Positions 34,796 through 43,742 of a stretch of DNA of 64,000 nucleotides are shown here, one piece after another. A model generated the notes under the pieces. That model searched no databases and was not told the origin of the DNA. It worked only from the letters and a program-made list of their open reading frames with translations. Both the position numbers and the translations under genes were made by a program. The stretch's first letter is position 1. Each line of letters begins with the position of its first letter. This stretch comes from Firmicutes bacterium CAG:194 (GTDB lineage Bacteria; Bacillota; Clostridia; Lachnospirales; Lachnospiraceae): NCBI GenBank assembly GCA_000432915.1, contig HF995248.1:30129-94128 (forward strand), in the 5' to 3' direction.

Positions 34796-35986
34796 ATGAT
34801 CTCACAAAAGTACAAAGATATGTTAGGACAGAAATCGGTCATCCGTGAAATGAGTGCGGCCGGTCATAAAATGGGTGAGGAGATCGGGTTTGACAATGTA
34901 TTTGATTACAGCCTGGGGAATCCGAGCGTACCTGCACCGAAAAAGGTGGAGGATGTGATCAAAAAGCTGTTGGAGGAAACAGAGCCGCTTTCTCTGCACG
35001 GTTATAGTGAAGGGCACGGTATTTTGCAGGTGCGTGAAAAGATTGCAGCTTATCTGGCAAAGACATATGATATTCCGTATACCTATGAAGATATTTTTAT
35101 GGCAAGCGGTGCTGCGGGCGCGCTGGCACATGCTTTCCGTGCGGTTGTATGTCCGGGCGAGGAGATCATTACCTTTGCTCCGTTTTTCCCGGAATACAGA
35201 CCGTACATTGAAACGACAGGCGCGGTTTTGAAGATTGTACCGGCAAATACGGAAACCTTCCAGATCAACTTTGAGGCATTTGAACAGATGATCACCGAAA
35301 AAACGGCGGCAGTTCTGATCAATACCCCAAATAATCCGTCAGGAATCGTATATTCTACAGAGACGATCAGGAAGCTGGCAGAGGTGCTTTCCAAAGCACA
35401 GGAAGCATATGGACATGATATTTATATCATTTCCGATGAACCGTATCGCGAAATTGTGTTTTCCGGCGTAGATGCCCCCTGCGTATCGAAATTTTATGCC
35501 AATACGATCATGTGCTATTCATACAGCAAATCGCTTTCTCTGCCGGGAGAGCGTATCGGTTACGTGGCAGTCAATCCTACCTGCAAAGATGCGGCGCTGA
35601 TCGTGCATATGTGTACGCAGATCTCCAGAGGGATCGGACATAACTGTCCTGCTTCGCTGTTGCAGCTTACAGTGGCTGAGCTTTTAGGAGAAACGTCAGA
35701 TCTGTCGGTTTATGAGGAAAATGCCAACATCTTATATGATGCTCTGACTAAGATGGGATTTTCCTGCGTCAGACCGGGCGGCACTTTTTATATGTTTCCA
35801 AGGTCTCCGGAAGAAGATGCAAAGGCGTTCTGTCAGAAGGCGCTTGCTTACAATCTGGTGCTTGTACCGGGTGACAGCTTTGGATGTCCGGGCTTTTTCC
35901 GTATTTCCTACTGCGTACCGACAGAAAAGGTAAAAAGATCACTTGCGGCATTTGAAAAACTGGCGCAGGCATATGGATTATGCTAG
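34796..35986 (+). CDS. Pyridoxal-phosphate aminotransferase, class I (AspC-like)
   Basis: 396 residues of fold type I: NTPNNPSG, SDEPYREI, the PLP lysine in SYSKSLSLPGERIGY, and an ending with the arginine of FFRISYC. Ribosome site AAAGGAGG. The family transfers amino groups from aspartate or other amino acids; the precise substrate is not evident from neighbours (acylation pair upstream, patatin downstream). Complete and of usual length. Confidence 0.88.
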   Translation: MISQKYKDMLGQKSVIREMSAAGHKMGEEIGFDNVFDYSLGNPSVPAPKKVEDVIKKLLEETEPLSLHGYSEGHGILQVREKIAAYLAKTYDIPYTYEDIFMASGAAGALAHAFRAVVCPGEEIITFAPFFPEYRPYIETTGAVLKIVPANTETFQINFEAFEQMITEKTAAVLINTPNNPSGIVYSTETIRKLAEVLSKAQEAYGHDIYIISDEPYREIVFSGVDAPCVSKFYANTIMCYSYSKSLSLPGERIGYVAVNPTCKDAALIVHMCTQISRGIGHNCPASLLQLTVAELLGETSDLSVYEENANILYDALTKMGFSCVRPGGTFYMFPRSPEEDAKAFCQKALAYNLVLVPGDSFGCPGFFRISYCVPTEKVKRSLAAFEKLAQAYGLC

Positions 35987-36072
35987 AATTTAGAAATGGT
36001 TCATGGAACAGATAATAACAGATTGCTGTCATGTTTTTTGACAGAATACATAATATAGAAGGAAGTGATAAC

Positions 36073-36930
36073 ATGTATCAGGCTGGTCTGGTTTTGGAAG
36101 GCGGGGGCATGAAGGGCGTTTATACAGCCGGTGTCCTGGATTTCTTTTTGGACAAAAAGATCACATTTGCTAATTGTTACGGTGTTTCCATGGGAGCCTG
36201 TACACTCTGCAGCTATATTTCCGCACAGCGGGGCAGAGGGCTCAGCGTTGCGGTCGATTATCTGAAGGATCCGCATTACTGCGGCTTTTACAGCATGGCG
36301 ACAACCGGAGATATTTTTAATGCGAAAATGTGTTATGATACGATACCGAATGAGCTGAATCCTTATGATTATGAGGCGGCAATGAAATATCCGGGCAATG
36401 CTTATGCGGTTATGACGGATGTGGAAACGGGAGCTCCGGTTTATTATAAGATGCAGGATATGCGAAAAGATATCATCGCGGTGCAGGCGTCTGCTTCCAT
36501 GCCTCTTGTTTCGCGGTTTGTGGAGATCGACGGCAGAAAATATCTGGATGGTGGAATTGCGGACTGTATTCCGATCATGCATTCTTTAAAGGAAGGAAAC
36601 CGGAAGAATGTCGTTGTCATGACAAAAGAGGTAGGCTATCGCAGAGAGCCGTTTTCCATGCTGGGCATGGTAAAGGTACGATATCATAAATATCCATATC
36701 TGATCCACGATATGGCGATCCGTCATACGCGGTATAACAGGACGCTCGATTTTCTGGAGAAGGAAGAAAAGAGAGGCAACGTATTTATCATCAGACCACA
36801 GCAGAAGTCGGCTGTCGGCAGAGTGGAAAAGGATAAAGAGAAACTGGTCGCATTATATGAAGAGGGCTATCACGATGCGGAAGCTTCTTATGATGCAATG
36901 CGGGCATATTTAGAAAAGGAGACACCATGA
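36073..36930 (+). CDS. Patatin-like phospholipase
   Basis: 285 residues with the patatin oxyanion loop GGGMKG (10-15), the nucleophile elbow GVSMG with S39, and the dyad aspartate in LDGGIADCIP. The ATG at 36073 follows GGAAG; an upstream in-frame ATG at 36031 has no site. It overlaps the uppP start by four bases. Bacterial members of this YjjU-type group are probably lipases acting on membrane lipids; the substrate is unknown. Confidence 0.88.
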   Translation: MYQAGLVLEGGGMKGVYTAGVLDFFLDKKITFANCYGVSMGACTLCSYISAQRGRGLSVAVDYLKDPHYCGFYSMATTGDIFNAKMCYDTIPNELNPYDYEAAMKYPGNAYAVMTDVETGAPVYYKMQDMRKDIIAVQASASMPLVSRFVEIDGRKYLDGGIADCIPIMHSLKEGNRKNVVVMTKEVGYRREPFSMLGMVKVRYHKYPYLIHDMAIRHTRYNRTLDFLEKEEKRGNVFIIRPQQKSAVGRVEKDKEKLVALYEEGYHDAEASYDAMRAYLEKETP

Positions 36931-37763
36931 TAGAAATTATTAAAGCAATATTTTTCGGTATAGTAGAAGGAATTACGGAATGGCTGCCCATCAGCAGCAC
37001 CGGTCACATGATCATTCTGGATGAATTTGTTAAACTGAATGTCAGAGAAGAATTCTGGAATCTGTTTCTGGTTGTGATCCAGCTGGGGGCGATCCTGGCG
37101 GTTGTTCTTTTGTTCTGGAATCAGATTTTTCCGTTAAACCTGAAGGATAAAAAAGAGCCGGTCTGGAAAAAGGATATCCTGTTTTTGTGGGTCAAGATAC
37201 TGGTTGCCTGTGTTCCGGCGGGAATTGTCGGTGTTTTGTTTGATGATGTATTTGACAAATACTTATATAACTTTCCGTGTGTGGCAATGGCATTGATCGT
37301 ATTCGGTATCTTATTTATCATAGTGGAAAAGAAGAAAAAGGGAACGACCTTCCGGATCACCTCGATCGATCAGCTGGATTATAAAACGGTAATATGGATC
37401 GGTGTATTTCAGCTGATCGCAGCCGTATTCCCGGGGACTTCCAGATCCGGTGCAACGATCATCGGTGCACTGCTTCTTGGCGTATCGAGAGTTGTGGCAG
37501 CGGAATTTACATTTTATCTGGCAATTCCTGTCATGTTTGGCGCCAGTCTGTTAAAACTGGTCAAATTCCTGATGATGGGACTCAGCTTCACATCAATGGA
37601 GCTTGCAATCCTTGCGGTTGGCTGTATCGTATCGTTTGTTGTGTCTATAATTGTAATAAAATTCCTGATGGGATATATCAAAAAGCATGATTTTATCCCG
37701 TTTGGTATCTACAGAATTGTTTTAGGTGCGGTATTATTGATATATTTTGCACTTGTTCGCTGA
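36927..37763 (+). CDS. uppP: Undecaprenyl-diphosphate phosphatase
   Basis: 278 residues, polytopic. Both family motifs are present: EGITEWLPISSTGH (14-27) and PGTSRSGATI. It recycles undecaprenyl pyrophosphate to the monophosphate lipid carrier used for peptidoglycan and surface glycans, and gives bacitracin resistance when abundant. Its ATGA overlap with the patatin gene indicates translational coupling. Confidence 0.95.
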   Translation: MIEIIKAIFFGIVEGITEWLPISSTGHMIILDEFVKLNVREEFWNLFLVVIQLGAILAVVLLFWNQIFPLNLKDKKEPVWKKDILFLWVKILVACVPAGIVGVLFDDVFDKYLYNFPCVAMALIVFGILFIIVEKKKKGTTFRITSIDQLDYKTVIWIGVFQLIAAVFPGTSRSGATIIGALLLGVSRVVAAEFTFYLAIPVMFGASLLKLVKFLMMGLSFTSMELAILAVGCIVSFVVSIIVIKFLMGYIKKHDFIPFGIYRIVLGAVLLIYFALVR

Positions 37764-37784
37764 TTTTTTTGTTCAAAATGGAGA

Positions 37785-37808
37785 AAAAGCCGTATTTAAG
37801 CGGCTTTT
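37785..37808 (+). terminator. Terminator after uppP
   Basis: AAAAGCCG (37785-37792) and CGGCTTTT (37801-37808) around an eight-base loop. Confidence 0.65.
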
Positions 37809-37820
37809 CGGGCGAAAAGT

Positions 37821-37849
37821 TTGACATGAATTGGAAATTGCGTTATAGT
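37821..37849 (+). promoter_or_regulatory. Strong promoter of the DUF6465-type gene
   Basis: Consensus TTGACA (37821-37826), 17 bases, TATAGT (37844-37849). A leader of about 65 bases precedes the start codon. Confidence 0.85.
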
Positions 37850-37923
37850 ATCCACAGAAAAGCAAATATAAAACTAATCTTTCAGTCAATATAACATGAA
37901 CAGTGTGAAGGGAGATAATGATT

Positions 37924-38358
37924 ATGGCAGACATTAAAAAAGCTGCAGCAGCAGCAAAACCAGTAGCAAAAGCAGTTGCAGCTACAAAACCGGCAGAAGC
38001 AAAGGTGGAAGAAAAAAAGGTGGAAGAAAAAAAGGTTGAGGCTAAGAAAGCAGTAGAAGAAAAGAAGGCAGCACCTGCTAAAAAGGCTGCAGCTCCTAAG
38101 AAGGAAACAGCTAAGAAAGCAGCACCTGCAAAGAAAGAAGCTGCAGTAAAAGCAGTAACAAAGGTCAGCGTAAATCTTCAGTTTGCAGGTAAGGAATACA
38201 AGGCAGAAGATTTCGAAAAGATGGCAAAAGATGTTTGGCAGTATGACCTTGGTAACAAGGCAGCTGATTTAAAGAGCGTTGATTTATATGTAAAACCGGA
38301 AGAAAACAAGGTTTACTATGTAATGAACGGTGATGTAACAGGCGATTTCGATATCTAA
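37924..38358 (+). CDS. DUF6465-family protein with histone H1-like Lys/Ala-rich tail
   Basis: 144 residues. The first 80 are a low-complexity Lys/Ala/Pro/Glu tail (PAKKAAAPKK, AKKAAPAKKE), resembling histone H1 and bacterial HU extensions. The last 65 form a compact domain (VNLQFAGKEYKAEDFEKMA, DLYVKPEENKVYYVMNG). ATG 37924 is preferred to 37918 because GGGAG is then 9-10 bases away instead of 3-4. A strong promoter, a single-gene unit and its own terminator suggest high expression. Nucleic-acid or polyanion binding is inferred from charge only. Confidence 0.75.
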   Translation: MADIKKAAAAAKPVAKAVAATKPAEAKVEEKKVEEKKVEAKKAVEEKKAAPAKKAAAPKKETAKKAAPAKKEAAVKAVTKVSVNLQFAGKEYKAEDFEKMAKDVWQYDLGNKAADLKSVDLYVKPEENKVYYVMNGDVTGDFDI

Positions 38359-38406
38359 GCCGAAGGTTTTAAGCAGTTGTTACATATTATAAGGAAAGAC
38401 TTCGGA

Positions 38407-38437
38407 AGAGTTCCACTTTGGTGGAACTCTTTTTTTC
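38407..38437 (+). terminator. Terminator of the DUF6465-type gene
   Basis: AGAGTTCCAC (38407-38416), TTTG loop, GTGGAACTCT (38421-38430), then TTTTTT. Confidence 0.95.
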
Positions 38438-38476
38438 TGTATCAAAATTGATACAAAAAATATTTTCAAATAATCG

Positions 38477-38505
38477 TTGACAACACACAAAAGGAGTGCT
38501 ATGTT
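38477..38505 (+). promoter_or_regulatory. Promoter of the hrcA-dnaJ heat-shock operon
   Basis: TTGACA (38477-38482), 17 bases, TATGTT (38500-38505). The CIRCE operator follows 17 bases later, overlapping the expected transcription start region. Confidence 0.85.
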
Positions 38506-38521
38506 ATGGATAGAAAAGATG

Positions 38522-38548
38522 TTAGCACTCGAAAGGGTTGAGTGCTAA
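38522..38548 (+). promoter_or_regulatory. CIRCE operator (HrcA binding site)
   Basis: A perfect CIRCE inverted repeat: TTAGCACTC (38522-38530), nine bases, GAGTGCTAA (38540-38548). HrcA binds it and represses the operon until heat shock titrates GroEL. Confidence 0.97.
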
Positions 38549-38577
38549 CAAACAAAAAGATCTGAGAAGGAAGTGAT

Positions 38578-39633
38578 ATGGTGGAGATCGATGATAGAAA
38601 ATTTAAAATTCTACAGGCCGTTGTCAGGAACTATTTAGAGACGGGCGAACCGGTCGGAAGCCGTACGATTTCCAAATATACAGATCTGAATTTAAGCTCC
38701 GCGACCATTCGGAATGAAATGGCGGATCTGGAAGAGCTTGGTTATATCCTGCAGCCTCATACTTCTGCAGGGCGGATTCCTTCTGATAAGGGCTATCGTT
38801 TATATGTTGACCACATGATGGCCGAGAAGGAGCAGGAAGTCAATGAAATGAAAGAACTGCTTCTGGAAAAGGAAGAAAAGCTGGATTCTCTCTTAAAGCA
38901 GACAGCCAAGGTACTTGCCAATGATACCAACTATGCGGCAATGGTTTCAGCGCCGGTTTGTCAGGGCAGCAAGGTAAAGTTCATCCAGCTCTCCAGAGTA
39001 GAAGAACATCAGCTCATTGCAGTGATCGTGGTGGAAGGTAATCTGATCAAAAATAAAATGCTTACGACAGAGGAAGCACTGGATGATGAGACAATCTTAA
39101 AGCTCAACATCCTGCTGAATACTTCGCTGAACGGTCTTTCCATTAATGAGATCAGCCTTGCGATGATCACAGGGCTGAAAAAGCAGGCGGGCGAGCATGA
39201 AGCGCTTGTCGGAGATGTGATCGACGCGGTAGCGGAAGCGATCAAGGAGGACAAAGACCTTGAGATCTATACATCGGGAGCCAAAAATATTTTCAAATAC
39301 CCTGAGCTGACGGATAATGAAAAAGCAAGCGAGATCATCAGTACATTTGAAGAAAAGAATCTGCTGAATTCACTGGTGGAAGAAACGCTTACCAATCCGG
39401 AAAACAACGGTATTCAGGTGTATATCGGTGATGAATCGCCTGTTTCGACTATGCGTGACTGCAGTGTTGTAACAGCAACCTATGATCTGGGAGAAGGCAT
39501 GCGGGGTACGATCGGTATTATCGGACCGAAGCGGATGGATTATGAAAAGGTAGTGGATACCATGAAAGGGCTGATGAATCAGCTTGATAATCTGTATGAT
39601 AAAAAGAAGATCGGTACAAAGGATGATAAATAA
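38578..39633 (+). CDS. hrcA: Heat-inducible transcription repressor HrcA
   Basis: 351 residues. The N-terminal winged helix is visible (LQAVVRNYLETGEPVGSRTI, then LSSATIRNEMADLEELGY and HTSAGRIPSDKGYR), followed by the GAF-like dimerisation domain. It represses its own operon through the CIRCE site 30 bases upstream. AGAAGGAAG ribosome site. First gene of hrcA-grpE-dnaK-dnaJ. Confidence 0.97.
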   Translation: MVEIDDRKFKILQAVVRNYLETGEPVGSRTISKYTDLNLSSATIRNEMADLEELGYILQPHTSAGRIPSDKGYRLYVDHMMAEKEQEVNEMKELLLEKEEKLDSLLKQTAKVLANDTNYAAMVSAPVCQGSKVKFIQLSRVEEHQLIAVIVVEGNLIKNKMLTTEEALDDETILKLNILLNTSLNGLSINEISLAMITGLKKQAGEHEALVGDVIDAVAEAIKEDKDLEIYTSGAKNIFKYPELTDNEKASEIISTFEEKNLLNSLVEETLTNPENNGIQVYIGDESPVSTMRDCSVVTATYDLGEGMRGTIGIIGPKRMDYEKVVDTMKGLMNQLDNLYDKKKIGTKDDK

Positions 39634-39681
39634 CATCTTTTCTATTTGAAATAATAAAGAAAAACGGAAAGGGATGATAAC

Positions 39682-40302
39682 ATGGCTGAGGATAAAGAAA
39701 AAGTAATACAGGATGCGATCAAAGAGGCGCAGAAAGCAGCGGAAAAGGAAGAAAAGGAAGCCGCAAAAGAAGCTGAAAAGGAAGCGGCTGAGGAATCTGA
39801 CAAAAAGGAAACAAAAGCTTCTGAAAAGGAAGAAAAAAAGAAGGACAAAAACGACAGGAAAAAAGATAAAACAAAAGAAAAAATTGATGAACTGGAGGAT
39901 AAAGTAAAACGCCAGCTTGCAGAATTTGAAAATTTCCGAAACCGGAGTGAAAAGGAAAAGACCCAGATGTTTGATATGGGCGCTAAGAATGTGCTGGAAA
40001 AGATACTTCCGGTTGTTGACAACTTTGAAAGAGGTCTTGCTACTCCGATTGTGGATGAAGCAGACCAGCCGTTTGCAGACGGTATGCAGATGATCTACAA
40101 GCAGCTGATGAAACAGCTTGAAGATCTGGGTGTCAAGCCTATTGAAGCGATCGGTAAGGAGTTTGATCCGAATTTCCACAATGCAGTGATGCAGGTGGAA
40201 AGTGAAGAATATGAAACAGGTTTTGTGGCACAGGAGCTGCAGAAAGGCTATCTGTATAAGGATACGGTAATCCGTCACAGTATGGTAGCGGTTGTTTCTT
40301 AG
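39682..40302 (+). CDS. grpE: Nucleotide exchange factor GrpE
   Basis: 206 residues. The first 70 are an unusually long Lys/Glu-rich low-complexity tail. The GrpE core follows: a long helix with LAEFENFRNRSEKEK, VLPVVDNFERGL-like, and the C-terminal beta domain ending in GYLYKDTVIRHSMVAVV. It releases ADP from DnaK. 48 bases after hrcA. Confidence 0.95.
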   Translation: MAEDKEKVIQDAIKEAQKAAEKEEKEAAKEAEKEAAEESDKKETKASEKEEKKKDKNDRKKDKTKEKIDELEDKVKRQLAEFENFRNRSEKEKTQMFDMGAKNVLEKILPVVDNFERGLATPIVDEADQPFADGMQMIYKQLMKQLEDLGVKPIEAIGKEFDPNFHNAVMQVESEEYETGFVAQELQKGYLYKDTVIRHSMVAVVS

Positions 40303-40438
40303 CGGGAAATGGTTATGGTGTAGGGATCTGAAACAGAGATCTTTATATAATATGGCTTTATCGAAAGATAAAGCCGGTGAATAAAATGGATGATTTAAAA
40401 ATTGGTTTTGAAAAGAATATCTTTAGGAGGAAAAAGTT

Positions 40439-42319
40439 ATGAGTAAAATTATTGGTATTGACCTTGGTACAACAAACAGCTGCGTAGCAGTTATGGAAGG
40501 TGGTAAACCTACTGTTATCGCAAATACAGAAGGCGCAAGAACAACACCATCTGTTGTTGCATTTACAAAAAACGGAGAGCGTCTTGTCGGTGAACCTGCA
40601 AAACGTCAGGCAGTTACAAATGCCGACAACACAATCTCTTCTATCAAGAGAGATATGGGTACAGACAGAGGCCGTACAATCGAAGGCAAGAAATATTCTC
40701 CACAGCAGATTTCAGCTATGATCCTGCAGAAATTAAAAGCCGATGCAGAAAGTTATCTGGGAGAAAAGGTAACAGAAGCCGTTATCACTGTACCTGCTTA
40801 TTTCAATGATGCACAGCGTCAGGCAACAAAAGATGCAGGTAAGATCGCAGGTCTTGATGTAAAACGTATCATCAACGAGCCTACAGCCGCAGCACTTGCT
40901 TATGGTCTTGACAATGAAAAAGAACAGAAGATCATGGTATACGACCTTGGTGGTGGTACATTCGATGTATCTATCATTGAAATCGGTGACGGTGTTATCG
41001 AAGTATTATCCACAAACGGTGATACACACCTTGGTGGTGATGACTTTGACCAGAAGATCATTGACTGGATGGTAGCAGAATTTAAGAATGCAAACGGTGT
41101 TGACTTATCTACAGATAAGATGGCTATGCAGAGATTAAAAGAAGCAGCTGAAAAAGCTAAGAAAGAGCTTTCTTCCGCTACAACAACAAATATCAACCTG
41201 CCATTCATCAGCATGAATGCAAATGGACCGCTTCACTTTGACATGAACCTGTCCAGAGCGAAATTTGATGAACTGACACATGATCTGGTTGAGAGAACAG
41301 CAATTCCAGTTCAGAACGCATTGAAGGATGCAGGTATTACAGCAGCAGATCTTGGCAAGGTATTACTGGTTGGTGGTTCTACACGTATTCCTGCAGTACA
41401 GGAAAAGGTAAAACAGCTGACCGGTCACGAACCGAATAAATCACTGAACCCTGATGAATGTGTAGCACTCGGTGCTTCCGTACAGGGTGGTAAATTAGCA
41501 GGTGATGCAGGCGCCGGTGATATCCTTCTTCTGGATGTTACTCCACTTTCTCTTTCTATCGAGACAATGGGTGGCGTTGCAACAAGACTGATCGAAAGAA
41601 ATACAACGATCCCGACAAAGAAGAGCCAGATCTTCTCTACAGCAGCAGATAACCAGAGTGCAGTTGATATCAACGTTGTACAGGGTGAAAGACAGTTCGC
41701 AAGAGACAACAAGTCTCTGGGACAGTTCCGTCTGGACGGTATCGCACCGGCTCCACGAGGAATCCCGCAGATCGAGGTTACATTCGATATCGATGCAAAC
41801 GGTATTGTAAACGTATCCGCTAAGGATCTTGGTACAGGTAAGGAACAGCATATTACGATCACAGCAGGATCTAACATGTCTGATGATGAGATCGATAAGG
41901 CAGTCAAAGAAGCTGCTGAATATGAAGCACAGGATAAGGCTCGTAAGGAAGCCATCGATGCAAGAAACGAAGCTGATTCCTTCGTATTCCAGACAGAAAA
42001 GGCATTGAATGAAGTAGGCGATAAGCTTTCTGACAGTGAGAAATCACCGGTGGAAGCAGATCTTGCAGATCTGAAGTCTTATCTGGAAAGCACAAAGGAT
42101 CAGGAACTTACAGCAGATCAGGTATCTGAGATCAATGCAAAGAAAGAAAAACTGCAGACATCCGCTCAGGCACTTTTCACGAAGATGTATGAGCAGGCAC
42201 AGCAGGCAGCAGGTGCTCAGGGTGCAGCAGGTGCACAGGCAGGACCTGATATGGGTCAGGCGCAGCAGCAGGCAGCACCGGAAGACGATGTAGTTGACGG
42301 AGACTTCAGAGAGGTATAA
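40439..42319 (+). CDS. dnaK: Chaperone DnaK (Hsp70)
   Basis: 626 residues. IGIDLGTTNSCVAVMEGG at the start, VITVPAYFND, the linker-side DILLLDVTPLSLSIETMGG, and a C-terminal lid ending in a Gln/Ala-rich tail and DDVVDGDFREV. Very strong ribosome site (TTTAGGAGG). Lysine-poor first ATPase lobe without the long insertion is normal for Gram-positive DnaK. A hairpin (about 40355-40377) lies in the gap after grpE and may adjust message processing. Confidence 0.98.
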   Translation: MSKIIGIDLGTTNSCVAVMEGGKPTVIANTEGARTTPSVVAFTKNGERLVGEPAKRQAVTNADNTISSIKRDMGTDRGRTIEGKKYSPQQISAMILQKLKADAESYLGEKVTEAVITVPAYFNDAQRQATKDAGKIAGLDVKRIINEPTAAALAYGLDNEKEQKIMVYDLGGGTFDVSIIEIGDGVIEVLSTNGDTHLGGDDFDQKIIDWMVAEFKNANGVDLSTDKMAMQRLKEAAEKAKKELSSATTTNINLPFISMNANGPLHFDMNLSRAKFDELTHDLVERTAIPVQNALKDAGITAADLGKVLLVGGSTRIPAVQEKVKQLTGHEPNKSLNPDECVALGASVQGGKLAGDAGAGDILLLDVTPLSLSIETMGGVATRLIERNTTIPTKKSQIFSTAADNQSAVDINVVQGERQFARDNKSLGQFRLDGIAPAPRGIPQIEVTFDIDANGIVNVSAKDLGTGKEQHITITAGSNMSDDEIDKAVKEAAEYEAQDKARKEAIDARNEADSFVFQTEKALNEVGDKLSDSEKSPVEADLADLKSYLESTKDQELTADQVSEINAKKEKLQTSAQALFTKMYEQAQQAAGAQGAAGAQAGPDMGQAQQQAAPEDDVVDGDFREV

Positions 42320-42416
42320 GATAGTAGCTGCGACGCGCAGAACAGATGAAAGAAAACGGAACAGGGTGTGGGCGGTAAAGTCTGCACCCTATCCCTTGTT
42401 TGAAAGGTAGAACATA

Positions 42417-43604
42417 ATGGCAGAACAGAAACGAGATTACTATGAAGTCCTCGGTGTCGATAAAAACGCGGATGAGGCTACGATCAAAAAAGCATACCGT
42501 ACGCTGGCGAAGAAATACCATCCGGATATGAATCCGGGCGATAAGGAAGCTGAGAAAAAGTTCAAAGAAGCTTCTGAGGCATATGCAATCTTAAGTGATC
42601 CGGAGAAAAAACAGCAGTATGATCAATTTGGCCATGCGGCATTTGAAGGCGGCGCAGGCGGCGGCTACGGCGGATTTGATTTTAACAGTGCAGATTTCAG
42701 TGATATCTTTGGTGATATTTTCGGAGATATGTTTGGCGGCGGCAGAAGACGTGCCAGCAATGGACCGATGAAGGGTGCAAATATCAGAACAAGCGTCAGG
42801 ATCACATTTGAAGAAGCTGTTTTCGGTGTAGATAAAGAACTGGAGCTGAATCTGAAGGATCCATGTCCGACCTGCCACGGAACAGGTGCAAAACCGGGCA
42901 CGAGCAAAACAACCTGTCCGAAATGTGGCGGAAAAGGTCAGGTTGTATTTACACAGCAGTCTTTCTTCGGAACAGTCCGTAATGTACAGACATGTCCGGA
43001 TTGTGGCGGAACAGGTCAGATCATTAAAGATAAATGTCAGGATTGCCATGGAACAGGATATATCTCATCCCGCAAGAAGATCCAGGTATCCATTCCTGCC
43101 GGTATTGATAACGGACAGAGCGTCCGGATCCGCGAAAAGGGAGAGCCTGGTACAAATGGCGGATCGAGAGGAGATCTGCTCGTTGAGGTTATGGTACAGC
43201 GTCATCCGATCTTCCAGAGACAGGACAGCAATATTTATTCCACAGTCCCTGTATCGTTTGCGGTTGCAGCACTGGGCGGCGAGATCATGATTGATACCGT
43301 CGATGGTAAAGTGGCATATACGGTAAAACCGGGCACACAGACTGACACGAAGGTACGTCTCAAAGGAAAAGGTGTTCCGTCCCTGCGGTATAAAGATACA
43401 AGAGGCGATCATTATGTAACGCTCGTTGTACAGGTTCCGGATAAATTAAGCCATGAAGCGAAAGAACTGCTCCGTCAGTTTGATGCGGAAACCGGTAATA
43501 CGCTGGAGGCTGTCAAAAACTACACAGCAGGCAAAAAAGACGATGATCCGAAGGATCCAAAGGGCTCCCCGGATAAGAAAAAGAAAAAAGGTCTTTTTAA
43601 ATAA
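42417..43604 (+). CDS. dnaJ: Chaperone DnaJ (Hsp40)
   Basis: 395 residues. J domain with the HPD motif (KKYHPDMNPGD), a Gly/Phe-rich linker, four zinc-binding CxxCxGxG repeats (CPTCHGTG, CPKCGGKG, CPDCGGTG, CQDCHGTG), the substrate-binding domain and a lysine-rich end. It stimulates DnaK ATPase. A GC-rich hairpin with AGGGTG/CACCCT arms (about 42363-42390) lies in the dnaK-dnaJ gap. The last gene of the operon, followed by a terminator. Confidence 0.97.
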   Translation: MAEQKRDYYEVLGVDKNADEATIKKAYRTLAKKYHPDMNPGDKEAEKKFKEASEAYAILSDPEKKQQYDQFGHAAFEGGAGGGYGGFDFNSADFSDIFGDIFGDMFGGGRRRASNGPMKGANIRTSVRITFEEAVFGVDKELELNLKDPCPTCHGTGAKPGTSKTTCPKCGGKGQVVFTQQSFFGTVRNVQTCPDCGGTGQIIKDKCQDCHGTGYISSRKKIQVSIPAGIDNGQSVRIREKGEPGTNGGSRGDLLVEVMVQRHPIFQRQDSNIYSTVPVSFAVAALGGEIMIDTVDGKVAYTVKPGTQTDTKVRLKGKGVPSLRYKDTRGDHYVTLVVQVPDKLSHEAKELLRQFDAETGNTLEAVKNYTAGKKDDDPKDPKGSPDKKKKKGLFK

Positions 43605-43617
43605 AATAAAACAGTTG

Positions 43618-43650
43618 AAAAGGTGCTTTTAGGAGTACCTTTTCTTTTTT
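43618..43650 (+). terminator. Terminator of the heat-shock operon
   Basis: AAAAGGTGCT (43618-43627) pairs with AGTACCTTTT (43634-43643) with one G-T pair, followed by CTTTTTT. Confidence 0.88.
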
Positions 43651-43665
43651 GCGTAAACGGAATAT

Positions 43666-43694
43666 TTGTCTATCTGTCTGAAATCTGCTATAAT
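43666..43694 (+). promoter_or_regulatory. Promoter of prmA
   Basis: TTGTCT (43666-43671), 17 bases, TATAAT (43689-43694), with the prmA start about 50 bases further on. Confidence 0.75.
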
Positions 43695-43742
43695 CAACTA
43701 TTAAAGTGTTTGGTAGAATGTATATGAGAAAGGAACCGCGTG

